A stretch of DNA of 64,000 bases from Sapria himalayana (taxonomy: Eukaryota; Streptophyta; Magnoliopsida; Malpighiales; Rafflesiaceae). Shown here one piece after another: positions 1 to 9,412 of the stretch. The first letter of the stretch is position 1. Each line of letters starts with the position of its first letter. Where the stretch lies: the NCBI GenBank assembly GCA_029783825.1, contig JAREIK010003123.1, forward strand, positions 500,501 through 564,500, written 5' to 3'. The position numbers and the translations under genes were made by a program. The notes beneath the pieces are model-generated. The model was not told where the DNA came from. It worked only from the letters and a program-made list of their open reading frames with translations, and ran no database searches.

Positions 1-20
1 ACGGCACGGATATGTGTCTA

Positions 21-38
21 ATACGCCACGTGGCGTAT
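21..38. repeat. 18-bp perfect palindrome with G-box core
   Basis: ATACGCCACGTGGCGTAT is perfectly self-complementary and centred on CACGTG, the plant G-box core. A second copy at 59-76 (ATACGCCATGTGGCATAT) differs by two C-to-T/G-to-A changes, as expected from decay of methylated CpG. Binding by bZIP or bHLH factors is only a possibility. Confidence 0.6.
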
Positions 39-139
39 CATTGCACAATCCTTATTCGATACGCCATGTGGCATATCAGATGGTTGCGTCGGCGCCGTAT
101 CCACGTCTATAGTGCTCGACGTCGGACGACGTCGGTGGC

Positions 140-575
140 CAGCGTTGGTCACTGGCAGGGGGCGGGCGCGATTTGAGGGAGAGGCAGGAGCGGGCGCGAT
201 TTGAGGGGAGAGGAAGGGGCGGCGCGATTTGAGGGGAGAGGAAGGGGCGGCGCGATTTAAGGGAAGAGGAAGGGGCTGCGCGATTTGTGGGGAGAGGCAG
301 GGGCGGCGCGATTTGAGGGGAGAGGCAGAGGCGGGCGTGTTCGAGGGGGAGGCAGGGGCGGGGGCGGGTGTGATTGAGTGGAGAGGGGCGGGCGGGCGTG
401 ATTGAGGGGAGAGGCAGGGGCGGGAGTGATTGAGGGGAGAGGCAGGGGCGGGAGTGATTGAGGGGAGAGGCAGGGTCGGACGGGCGTGATTGAGGGGAGA
501 GGCAGGGTCGGACGGGCGTGATTGAGGGGAGAGGCAGGGGCGGGCGGGCGTGCTAAAGGGGAAAGGCAGGGGCAT
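140..575. repeat. GC-rich minisatellite, unit about 31-32 bp
   Basis: About 13 imperfect tandem copies of a unit like GATTGAGGGGAGAGGCAGGG followed by GCGGGCG-type sequence. Units alternate between GATTTGAGG and GTGATTGAGG versions, so at least two subtypes expanded. The repeat leaves a long minus-strand frame open (proline/serine-rich). This is composition rather than a gene. It ends abruptly at an AT-only tract. Confidence 0.85.
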
Positions 576-840
576 AAAATATAATATTTTTATAAAATAA
601 AATAAAAAAAATATATTTTTATATAATATAATTATAAAATATTATTTTATAAAATAAATATAAATATTATATTATATTATAAAATAAAATAAAATAAAAT
701 ATTTTTATTTTATAAAATAAATAATATATATTTATTATATATAATAAAATATTTTAATAAATTTAATTTAATAAATTTTATAAAATACCTAATATTTATA
801 ATTAATAATTTTTATTTTTATTTTTATTTATTTATTATGC
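576..840. other. AT-only tract
   Basis: About 265 bases almost entirely A and T, rich in AAAATA and TTTTATAA runs, directly abutting the GC-rich minisatellite. No gene or motif can be supported. The sharp composition switch is probably internal to the repeat element spanning 1-948. Confidence 0.7.
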
Positions 841-998
841 TGTATCTTAACCGTATCCGTATCCTAGTTTTTTTAAATTTGTTGTGTCCCCGTATACTGT
901 CATGTCGTATCCCCGTGTCCGTGTCCTTGTCCTTGTCCGTGCTTCTTAGCCCGATAGCACCAGCACATTGTGCAGACTAATCCTTTTAAGTAGTGGGG

Positions 999-1081
999 GT
1001 AGTAGGTGTGCACAGGGGTGTGCTGATTGAAGGTAGCATGTGCATGGTGGTTGCTATGGTGGTGTGCATGGTGGTGACTTA
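999..1081 (+). repeat. Dispersed direct repeat, copy 1
   Basis: Begins GTAGTAGGTGTGCACAGGGG and ends GTGGTGACTTA. Matches 3363-3444 in the same orientation, with about six mismatches in the first 64 bases. The flanks do not match, so this is a short dispersed repeat or the remains of a larger one. Confidence 0.8.
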
Positions 1082-3362
1082 AACCAAACTTTCATAATAT
1101 ATTGTAATTGCACACTTAAATATAATACTAAAATTCTAATTTATTTTCATTTGAACAACTTAGGATGATTTGGCATGGGGCGACACAAATCTACATGGTT
1201 GCGTGCCCAATGAGCCTTGTTGGGTATAATAAAATATGTGTTGTGCAATGTTAGCAGGATTTGACATCCAAATCATGGCTTGCTTGGCAAGGAAGGGTGG
1301 TATGATATCAAAACCATGTTGTGTCTGGTAAGGCATGATGACATGATTGGACCACTTAACAAAAAGCTGTGGCATAGTGGCATGATCTATTTGATATCAC
1401 TAAAATTATTTTAACTGTTCGAAAGTGAGCTTAGTATTAGGTAAGTTGATAACTAATCTTGCAGGATCATTTTTATGAATAAAAATTGATTCATCATTTT
1501 TTGTAAGATGCTGTCTGTCAATATTTTTTTATAATGATCACTATTTTTTTTCTAAACATGTTCTTTTCGAACATAGATTCTAGTTTTTCTTATAATTTTT
1601 TTTTTCTTTATTTCATCAGCAACATATTGATAAATATCACTACTTATTCATTATCAAATTATGAAGGCATTCCTACCATGCAAGTTTACTTATTTTTTCA
1701 TATTTTGATTTTTTCTTAGGTCATAATTATTTGATTATAAGATAGTCACGTATTTTATTTTTCAAATAGAATAATTAGTTCAAGTTAATTTTATTATCAC
1801 AAAATGATCTCCCACGATAACAACCAAAATATTGTTCACAAATAACCAACACAATCAAAAATATGCTAAAATACGTTTGAAATTATCATATCAATATCAG
1901 AATTATTAGATATCAATATAATGATAACGAATATACTAGATACTAACTTTGTATCAATAAAGAATGTTTACCTCTATAGAAGTTTGAATATTACTTTTGA
2001 GTATTATTAAAAATCTTGCTCTAATAATAGTTATTGAAGCAAAGTGTTCAGAATGTAATTTTTTTGAAACAAAAATTTTGGGAATAATGTTTGGTTTTAT
2101 AAACAACATAAATAATAAATTAAAATGAGAAATTAAAATATAAAATTCTAAAAATCACAACTCACAATTCAAAAAAATTAATATAATGAAAAATAATGTT
2201 TAAATTACAGAAATGCCAAATCGAATAATATGTGCTATATATTTTATCATGCGTACATGAAGTTTATAAGGCATACAATGCCCAAAATTATGTTTTAGAC
2301 TAAAATATATTTTCTTGGATATAAATTCCTATAAATCTCGAATTTAGTATAAATATATAAACTTAGGATTTGGGATGAATAATCCGAACCTCTTTGTATA
2401 TTACTATTTAGGTAATAGCATTGGTTCGTTGGATTCTTGGCTCAGAATCAACAACATAATTGCATCTTGATTGCTAGGTCGAATAGGAAATTTTATTCAT
2501 AGTTTTTTGAATCTCTAAATATCGTCCCCGCTCCAATTTCTCACAACGCATAATCTGCACATAAACAAAACAATAATAATCCTCACCTCACACTATGAAA
2601 AATACATCAGATGCACTGCACTATCAAATCATTGATTTTGTAATTCACATACACAAATACACAAATTATAAACAAATAATATTTAAATAGAATTACAACA
2701 TAAAATATACATACACAAACGCACAATAAAGAGAGAAAAAAGACACCGAATCTGTCTAAAATAGCCAATGCACAGAGGAAAGGGAGGAGAAAATAAAATG
2801 CAGAAAACCTCTTGAAGCTTCTGTAACCCTCAACCCAGCAGAAAAAAAAAATCCTTTTCTTGTCTTTATTTTTTTTTTTGTACATTTTAATGAAAATGGA
2901 TGGGGGCACTTCCCCATCCAAGAGGGCACCATCATTTTCGCAACATTTTTTTTTAATTTTTTTTAATTTTTTGAGAATCAGAATTTGTGATTTCATCTCA
3001 TATTTTTAGTCTACCATATTTCACACTTTCACAAAAAAAAAAAAAAAACCAGTCTACCTAATTTATGCTGACCTAACAATCTTAGTATTTATTATGATTT
3101 ATATTTAGTTATTTTATGTATTTTCTTTATTTGATATTTTTGATAGGTGCACCTCAATCTGTGGGATGTCAATCATCTTTTTTTTATTAAATAAGTATAT
3201 TTAATGTATGATATTATTGCTTTGACTATTATTATTCTTTAGTTTATATTTATTAAATTAACATGATGTCATGGTTGAGTTAATTAAAAAAAATAGTTTC
3301 TTTGGCCTTCTGTTTTCTAGTAGCACTGGCATACTGTGGTGACAACGCCTATGAGCTGTGAG

Positions 3363-3444
3363 GTAGTAGGTGTGCACATGGGTGTGCCGATTGAAGGTAG
3401 CAGGAGTATGGTGGTTGCTTTGGTGGAATCCATAGTGGTGACTT
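3363..3444 (+). repeat. Dispersed direct repeat, copy 2
   Basis: Begins GTAGTAGGTGTGCACATGGG. Second copy of the segment at 999-1081, about 2.36 kb downstream in direct orientation. It lies in a somewhat GC-richer patch (3330-3540) open in one frame on each strand, but the translations (His-rich or Val-rich) resemble no family I know. Confidence 0.8.
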
Positions 3445-4317
3445 ATAGTCACGTGCAGATTGATGGAAGCAGGCATGCAGATTTGACAGTAGTCATGCAG
3501 AAGAATAAGTGCATGGTGGTGGCACATGAGGCATGGTAGTTTTTTCTAATCATCAAGCCCTGGGAAGCACAATGCAGCATGCACCACTGCATGCTGCATG
3601 CTGAGACACACTATGAAGTTGCTTCTTATTTTGGAGCAATCATATTTTGAGAAACTATAATTTTGTGGTATATTATGGAGATAGATTATCACAGTAAGGT
3701 TAGATAAAGAAGAATCATAGTTTAGGATACCCACTGTAGGAGGATGAACCACACTAAAAATAATTGGATATAATATTCAAGGAGAAGGTCGAGAGGTTTA
3801 TATTGTATTTAGAGAGAGATATATACTATCTACTAGAACTATTTAGAAGTTCTCACATAGTTTATTTTTGATGATACTTATAGAATATGAGTATACAAAA
3901 TTTCTCACCGAGTCATCAATAAAGTTTTTCATTTTATTCAGATATCATTTATTGTTTTATTCATGTTTTTATTTAGACTTTTGAATCATTACATTTAAAC
4001 AAATTGTTACATCATTGATGATTGTAATTTATTTTTTATATATTTTTTATGTTCTAAAAATATTATTGTAGCCAATGAAAAGAATTTGAATGTTATTTAT
4101 GTTGATAATGTTTAATTTGATTCTTTGTTATTTTTCAATGTATCTTATTTATTATTGATTATTATGTTAGTTTATTTTCTGTGAGTTATATTTTTAAATA
4201 ATTCAATTGTGATTTTTTTTTCTATTGACGTATAACTACAAGTTCAGAAGAATCTAAGGAAATTTTCATTTGAATTTAAGCAGGTTGGATTATATATTTT
4301 CTCTGTTTATCAATAAG

Positions 4318-5530
4318 TAGGTGTCAAATGGGCTGGCCCGGCCCAACCATAGGCATGACCTTGATTCAGCTAAGCCTGACCTAGCACGGCATGAGAATGA
4401 CTCGTGCCCATGCCGGACATGTTCATGGCATGGCTCGTGTCATGCCTAGGCCAATCGGGCCACATGAAGGCTAGTCATGACCCGATAACATGGCCCATGG
4501 GCACGGTATCTCGACATTAATTGAGATATGCCCCAACCCACCCAGCACCATGCCCCCGACCCGAACCCTACCCGAAGCCTGATGGATCTGAAATTTTGTC
4601 AGACCCAAACCTGACCTGCGGTCTTTTTTGACTTGAGTCCGAGGCTCGATCCAATGGTAAAAAACATTAATCTAAGTTATTGGATTTTGCCTCCAACGGC
4701 TATGAGTAGAGGTGTCAAACGGGACTTGCCAGGTCGGCCCAGTTTGTTTTTAGCCGGCTTGATCGTGCTTTTGTGCCGAGCCAGGCACGGCATGGTTACT
4801 ATACCATGCCGTGCCTGGCCCGTCACAGTTCTATGGAGGTCAGCTCGGCACGGACTCGTGGCATAAATCCACCGGGTTCAGCCCGGTCGGGCTGAATCCC
4901 TGATTTTAAAAAAATTAGGGTTTCGGTGTGCGCTGTAACGCCGCCACGCCTCTGAACTGCTCGCCTTCACGCCGTCGTGTTTCCGTACCTCTTAACCGCT
5001 CGCCGTTGCGTCGCTGTGCTGCCATGATTTTTTTTCACTTCGGGGCTTGGTGAGTCTTGCCCGTCGGGCTCCGCTTCTACCTCTGAGGCAGTTTCTCAAC
5101 TCGTGCCGAGGTACCATGCCAACGAGCCACGGTATCGTGCTGGGCCAAGCACGACACGAGGTCCGATTAGTCTCGGCACGACACGGCACGATTGGTGTCG
5201 TGGACAGGCACGACTTGGGCACGGGCACGGGAAATTCCCGTGCCGTGCTGGCCCAGGCACAGCCGAATTGTGTTGTGCCTTATGCCGGCTGGCCCGGCCC
5301 GGTTGACACCTCTAGCTATGTGGTATAATCCGACGGCCCTAAGGATTCTATCTGTTTTTTAATTATTAAAAATTAAAAAAAATCAAAAAAAAATATTTTT
5401 TTTTAAATTACTCTTTTTAATCTATAAAATTCATCCCTATATTCTAAGATTTATGTTTTAAATACATAAATCTCTTATTTCTTTCTCTCTAATTTTCTTA
5501 CTCTTTGCACTTACTAATAAAAAATTAGTT
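4318..5530 (+). mobile_element. hAT-like long element, copy 3 (left end, decayed)
   Basis: Starts TAGGTGTCAAATGGGCTGG, a variant of the hAT terminus seen elsewhere in the window (25267, 40229), followed by GC-rich subterminal sequence with many ATGCC/GGCAT words. The part after the inserted miniature element (5315-5530) aligns by eye with 25740-25900 and 40650-40800, so the three loci are one family. The right terminus was not found and the given end is only where similarity fades. A GC-rich miniature element (4707-5314) is inserted in it. Confidence 0.55.
4707..5314. mobile_element. GC-rich hAT miniature element (608 bp)
   Basis: Left end TAGAGGTGTCAAACGGG and right end GACACCTCTA form terminal inverted repeats. 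Flanks are GCTATGAG (4699-4706) and GCTATGTG (5315-5322), an 8-bp target duplication with one mismatch, the hAT signature. The homologous long element at 25720-25745 carries the site once (CCAATGGCTATCAGG), which supports insertion. Inside are dense GTGCCG/CACGGC words, a hairpin TTCAGCCCG-GT-CGGGCTGAA (4877-4896), and an AT stretch ending AATTAGGGTTT. Frames across it are composition artefacts. No transposase is encoded, so mobilisation would need one in trans. Confidence 0.88.
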
Positions 5531-5547
5531 ATTTTTTAATTTTATAA

Positions 5548-6163
5548 TTTTTTATTATGTTATTCTTACTTATTGTTTTAGGAATCCTATGAAAGACAAG
5601 TTAAAAATATTTTTATATTAAATAAATTAGTTTATGATCTTTAAAAATTTATGTTGAAGATCCATATTATCAATGAACTTAGTTATCATTTTTCTTGTGA
5701 ACTCATTAACAATAAATAAATGATATCATTGAACTTGAAGTAAATTCATATTTAAGGACCACTCTATTTAAATTTATTGTCAAACCTGAAGTATATTATC
5801 GCATGTGAATATTAATGCATGTGAATATTTTATTATTGTGATTTGTTTAAATCATGGATGTCATCAATACCATTCTACTTTGTATTTTAAGTTCATTAAT
5901 AATTTGTTATTTTATTTTATTTTATTATTTTTTATTGTCATTCTTACCGATCGTTCTAGGAATCCTATTAAAGAGAGGTTGAAAATATTTCAATATAAAT
6001 GAATTAGTTTATGTTTTTTTTAAAATTTAAGTTAAAGATTCATATTAGCAATGAACCTAGTTATCATTTTCCTTGTGAACTATTGATAATAAATAATTGA
6101 GGTCGTTGAACTTGAAGTATATTCAAATTTAAGGATCACTTTGTTTAGTTAAGTTTGTCTGAG
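5548..6163 (+). repeat. Tandem duplication, period about 378 bp
   Basis: 5548-5785 and 5926-6163 align along their length. Shared landmarks are AGGAATCCTAT at 5580 and 5958, then AATTAGTTTATG and GAACTTGAAGTA. The copies are clearly diverged, so the duplication is old. They may belong to the interior of the hAT-like element starting at 4318. No coding capacity is evident. Confidence 0.8.
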
Positions 6164-6239
6164 ATTCAATGCATAAAATTTTTAGATGTGTTTCCTGGTA
6201 TGTTTCTTATGGTGTTTAGTATCAGCAGTATTCTTATAG

Positions 6240-6266
6240 ATATATATATATATATATATATATATT
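6240..6266. repeat. (AT)n microsatellite
   Basis: An uninterrupted run of about 13 AT dinucleotides in AT-rich intergenic DNA. Confidence 0.9.
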
Positions 6267-6629
6267 ACAATATATATTGTGTCGAATCCTTTTTTTTTTA
6301 TTTTTTAATAAATCAAAGTAGTTCCATACTAATAATATTTATTTATTTTTAGGATTTTTAGATGTAAGAGCTGAGTTAAACTTATGATTGGAAGATTATT
6401 TGGACTCGAATATTTTGGTCAGGTTGTTATTATTTACATCAATATCTATCTTATTTTTATTATATTCATTATTATTTTTTATTTTTTTTTTAATGTTAAA
6501 AAGCTTTTGAGGATGGAGATTTAGTTTTGTATTTCTAAAATTAAATATTAGAAAGAAAATTAAAAAATGTGTATCTTATAAAAATTCAGATATGAACCTG
6601 AAGCTTAGTAAATGCAAGTATATTCCGTG

Positions 6630-7029
6630 TAGAGGTGCAGCCGTGCCCTTGCCCATGCCCATGCCCGGCATGGCACGCTACAGTGCCATACTCGTGCCCA
6701 GGCCTCTGCCCGTCGTGTCGTGCCAGGCACGTGGGCACGGCACTCGTGATCACACACCGAAGTTGGTCAATACGAGCCGATGCTTGACAGGCGAGGCTCG
6801 CCAAGCCCCGAAAGGGCGAAGATGCGCGGCGGCGCACAGTCGATACCCTAACTTTTTAAAAAATTAGGGTTTTGTCCGACCAGAACCACATCGAACCCGG
6901 CAGTTTTCTGGCCGCGGGTCCGTGCCGGACCATCATAGTACGGCAACCGTGCCGGGCCAGGCACGGTAGCCTAGTCGGGCGACCTAAAACCGGGCCGGGC
7001 CGTGCCAGGCCGGCTCGTTGACACCTCTA
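6630..7029. mobile_element. GC-rich hAT miniature element (400 bp)
   Basis: Left end TAGAGGTGCAGCCGTGCCC, right end GTTGACACCTCTA. Flanks ATTCCGTG (6622-6629) and ATTCCTTA (7030-7037) are a degraded 8-bp target duplication (6 of 8). The interior shares with the 54057 element a GAGCCGATGC segment, a CCCGAAAGGGCGAAGATG-type block and a TACCCTAAC...AATTAGGGTTTTGTCC inverted telo-box block, so these two form a subfamily. It lies 526 bp upstream of the first stress-protein exon seen. Confidence 0.82.
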
Positions 7030-7555
7030 ATTCCTTAATTGTAATATTTGCTCGTTAATATTAAAGTACATGATTATAATTTTTATTATATTATAATAAA
7101 CATTAAAAAAATATATGAATATAAATATTGCTCTCTAAACAATACTTAGAGAATTTTGAAGAGCTGACATGAGGGATAATTTTATCTCGGTAATGTTGGA
7201 AATGCATTTTGTTTCTGATGTATCTGTATTAGTACATTATCTCGGTAAGCGTCGAGACTTGTCACCCATGAGTTTCTTGTCAAAGAGGGCACATTCTGAT
7301 TACTAGAAATTTGCCAGAATGAGTGAGTCCCATACTTCAAATGTTTTGAAAATCTTGATGACATGTGAGTTTTCAATCTTTTTAAAATCTGTTTAGGCTC
7401 TATCTTTTAAATATGGCAATCTTGATCACACTTTTTAAATCTTGATCCCACGTGAGTTGTTTCGAAATGCTTGAATTCTCTGTCATGCATAGAAAGTTTT
7501 TATGATTGTCTATCTTGACACAGATTACTGTTTCTTATTCTTGGAATGTTGGTAG

Positions 7556-7951
7556 GTTCCTTGTGAAGCATGGATAAAGGCTGGTGGCGATCCTAAAAAA
7601 GTTATTTGTAGTGAGGTGAAACGGATCAAGCCCGATCTCTTGGTTGTTGGAAGTCGTGGTTTGGGCCCCTTTCAGAGGTATGACCACATGCTCTCGTCTT
7701 CATAACATGACAGATGGCCAGGTCTGTGGTCGATCATATTTCTGGACTGGTTCTCACAGACCTGATCAATTTGGAGCAGCATGATTAATCCAGGTCCTAG
7801 CATTAATTTCCATTTCATTCTCATTCCTTTGCTCTCGTTCAGAGTTTTTGTTGGAGCAGTTAGCGAGTTTTGCCAGAAGCATGCTGAGTGTCCAGTAGTC
7901 GTCATCAAACGAGCTGCCCAATACACTCCTGATGATCCCATAGATGATTGA
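7556..7951 (+). CDS. Universal stress protein (UspA family), last two exons only
   Basis: Two exons, 7556-7677 and 7843-7951, joined by a GT...AG intron (7678-7842) that splits an Arg codon. The first begins after an acceptor AG at 7554-7555 and reads VPCEAWIKAGGDPKK. It continues through DLLVVGSRGLGPFQ, and the second reads RVFVGAVSEFCQKHAECPVV and ends PDDPIDD before TGA. This matches the C-terminal half of plant single-domain Usp proteins (about 160-180 aa, cytosolic, nucleotide-binding, stress-linked). The family loop G-x2-G-x9-G-[ST] is present as GSRG-x9-GA, with Ala at the last position. No exon for the N-terminal half was found upstream. Either 5' exons lie beyond the window behind an intron over 7.5 kb, or this is a truncated copy. 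The frame and splice sites look intact. It is convergent with the PWWP gene. Confidence 0.82.
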
Positions 7952-8970
7952 TCGCATTCTATTATCTCAGCCTGCGATGTTGCAGCACAGTGGACGGATA
8001 ATTCACTTTTTTTAATCCCAACATACACATAAAAAATCCAGTAGTATTACCTGAAAATAGAATAATCTACTGTTTTATTATATCTGTGTGTGTGTGAATT
8101 TGAATAAAATATATTGACTTGGGATTTTCTGTAAATTAATGTTTTAAGTTTAATGATGACAATATCAAATTGAATTTTCCTAAATTCTGATATATTATAA
8201 TTTCTGGTAAAATTATTTAATTTCTCTTTAGAGTTTTGTTCTGCAAAATTTGTTTTGTACAAGCATGATTTTGTATAATATTTATAGAGCTGACTTTTTT
8301 TAATACAAGTATATTTTCTTTCTTTATTATATTAAAGTGATTAAATACTAGAATACATTTTTTAGTTTTATTGAAAGGCTTGGTGCTACAAGTATATTTC
8401 AATTAGGTTGCGTCTTCTATAATAAAATTCTCAAAATTACTAAATTTATTTTCATTCATTTAAATATAATTTATTTTTTAATATAAAAAAGTATATATGT
8501 ACAAGTTCAAATTGATTATTTTTTTTTAAGGAAAATAAGAGTAGAATTTTCTAGTGTTTTATAACTGTAAAAAAATATCTTGAATTTGATATCATAGTCA
8601 CATCAATGACGCATATGCCCCCGTCTTAAGAGTGATAAAGTTTTTGATATATATCCTTTGATAAATCCATCAAAACTGCTATATCTATCATTATTGGTGC
8701 TCATATAAAAATAAACATCAATATATCTTCGACATATCGTTACATCCAATATATTCGTAAAATCTAATATTTTAATCACCGGGTATGATCGACCATTGCA
8801 TGAAAAAAACTTGTAGATACCTTTATTTATTGACAAACTTCTAATTTCATATTTAAAATATATAGATACATATACACATTTTTCAAATTAATTGTCACAT
8901 GGAACACACTGGGACTGAACTATTAGATTTTGTCCTAGGCTTGCATGATGCAACATGTAGAATATAGTCA
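7952..8970. other. AT-rich stretch downstream of the stress-protein exons
   Basis: Holds the presumed 3'UTR and intergenic DNA. Only short AT-rich frames occur and none is recognisable. A short (TG)n run lies near 8084-8096. No polyadenylation site can be assigned with confidence. Confidence 0.5.
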
Positions 8971-9215
8971 TTGATCCCCCAAGAAATCAGGCCGGGTCAA
9001 CATACAGTTGAAATGCCCGTCAGCCTGACAGCAGGCCATCCCAAAGGTCAACCTGGCATATCAGGTCATGTCATGCCATGTGCACCAGTGGCACGCACGT
9101 GGCACCACCAAGCCTGGCCGAGCATGGTCTACACATTTGGGCCGGGTTGGGACGTGCTGTGCCAGGCCTGGTTTCCATGGGCAGGGACTCATTTTTCATC
9201 TCTATCTAATCAGAG
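8971..9215. repeat. GC-rich patch, possible hAT-type fragment
   Basis: Isolated GC-rich block with GGCCGGGTCAAC, GGGCCGGGTTGGG and GCCAGGCCTGG words like those in the hAT miniature elements, but without a recognisable terminus or target duplication. A short plus-strand frame covers it, but the translation is composition-driven. It could equally be 3' flanking sequence of the PWWP gene. Confidence 0.35.
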
Positions 9216-9412
9216 ATGTTGCAATTGAGCTAATTTGAATTGAGAATTTTGTGCAGGGAAGGCCTTGGTAAATAACCAAACATAACTTGTATCAGACAAC
9301 ACACAACTTCAACACGAGTCATTCAAAACACTTTTGATTTTCTAAGTATACAACACCCTAGAGGCAGGAACACCAGCACTACACTTGCAATGGACCAATA
9401 ACGCATCAATCA

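Larger units (their letters stand above)
1..948. mobile_element. GC-rich inverted-terminus repeat (right part of a MITE-like element)
   Basis: The right edge (895-948) reads, on the minus strand, as GCACGG / GACACGG / GGGATACG runs preceded by TAAGAAGC. The window opens in the same style (ACGGCACGGATATG...ATACG), so the two ends look like imperfect inverted termini and the left tip probably lies just outside the window. Inside are two palindromic boxes, a GC-rich minisatellite (140-575) and an AT-only stretch (576-840). Plant genomes carry many repeats with this type of end, but I cannot name the family. No transposase is present. Confidence 0.45.
949..4317. other. AT-rich intergenic stretch without a recognisable gene
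   Basis: Both strands hold only short frames with low-complexity or unfamiliar translations. Features seen are homopolymer runs near 2860-2880, 2946-2970 and 3033-3048, and one half of a duplicated 83-bp segment at each end of the stretch (999-1081 and 3363-3444). If the stress-protein gene at 7556 is intact, this could be intron or upstream sequence, but no upstream exon was recognised. Confidence 0.55.

Noticed and set aside
18..575. Minus-strand frame of 185 codons, proline/serine/alanine-rich
   Set aside because: It is the GC-rich minisatellite translated. Periodic residues follow the repeat unit and there is no domain.
2607..2996. Minus-strand frame of 129 codons
   Set aside because: Translation is low-complexity (poly-Lys and hydrophobic runs) from poly-T and TA-rich DNA, with no family resemblance.
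7672..8028. Minus-strand frames of 118 and 63 codons over the stress-protein exons
   Set aside because: Antisense to the exons and intron of the universal stress protein, with no recognisable product.
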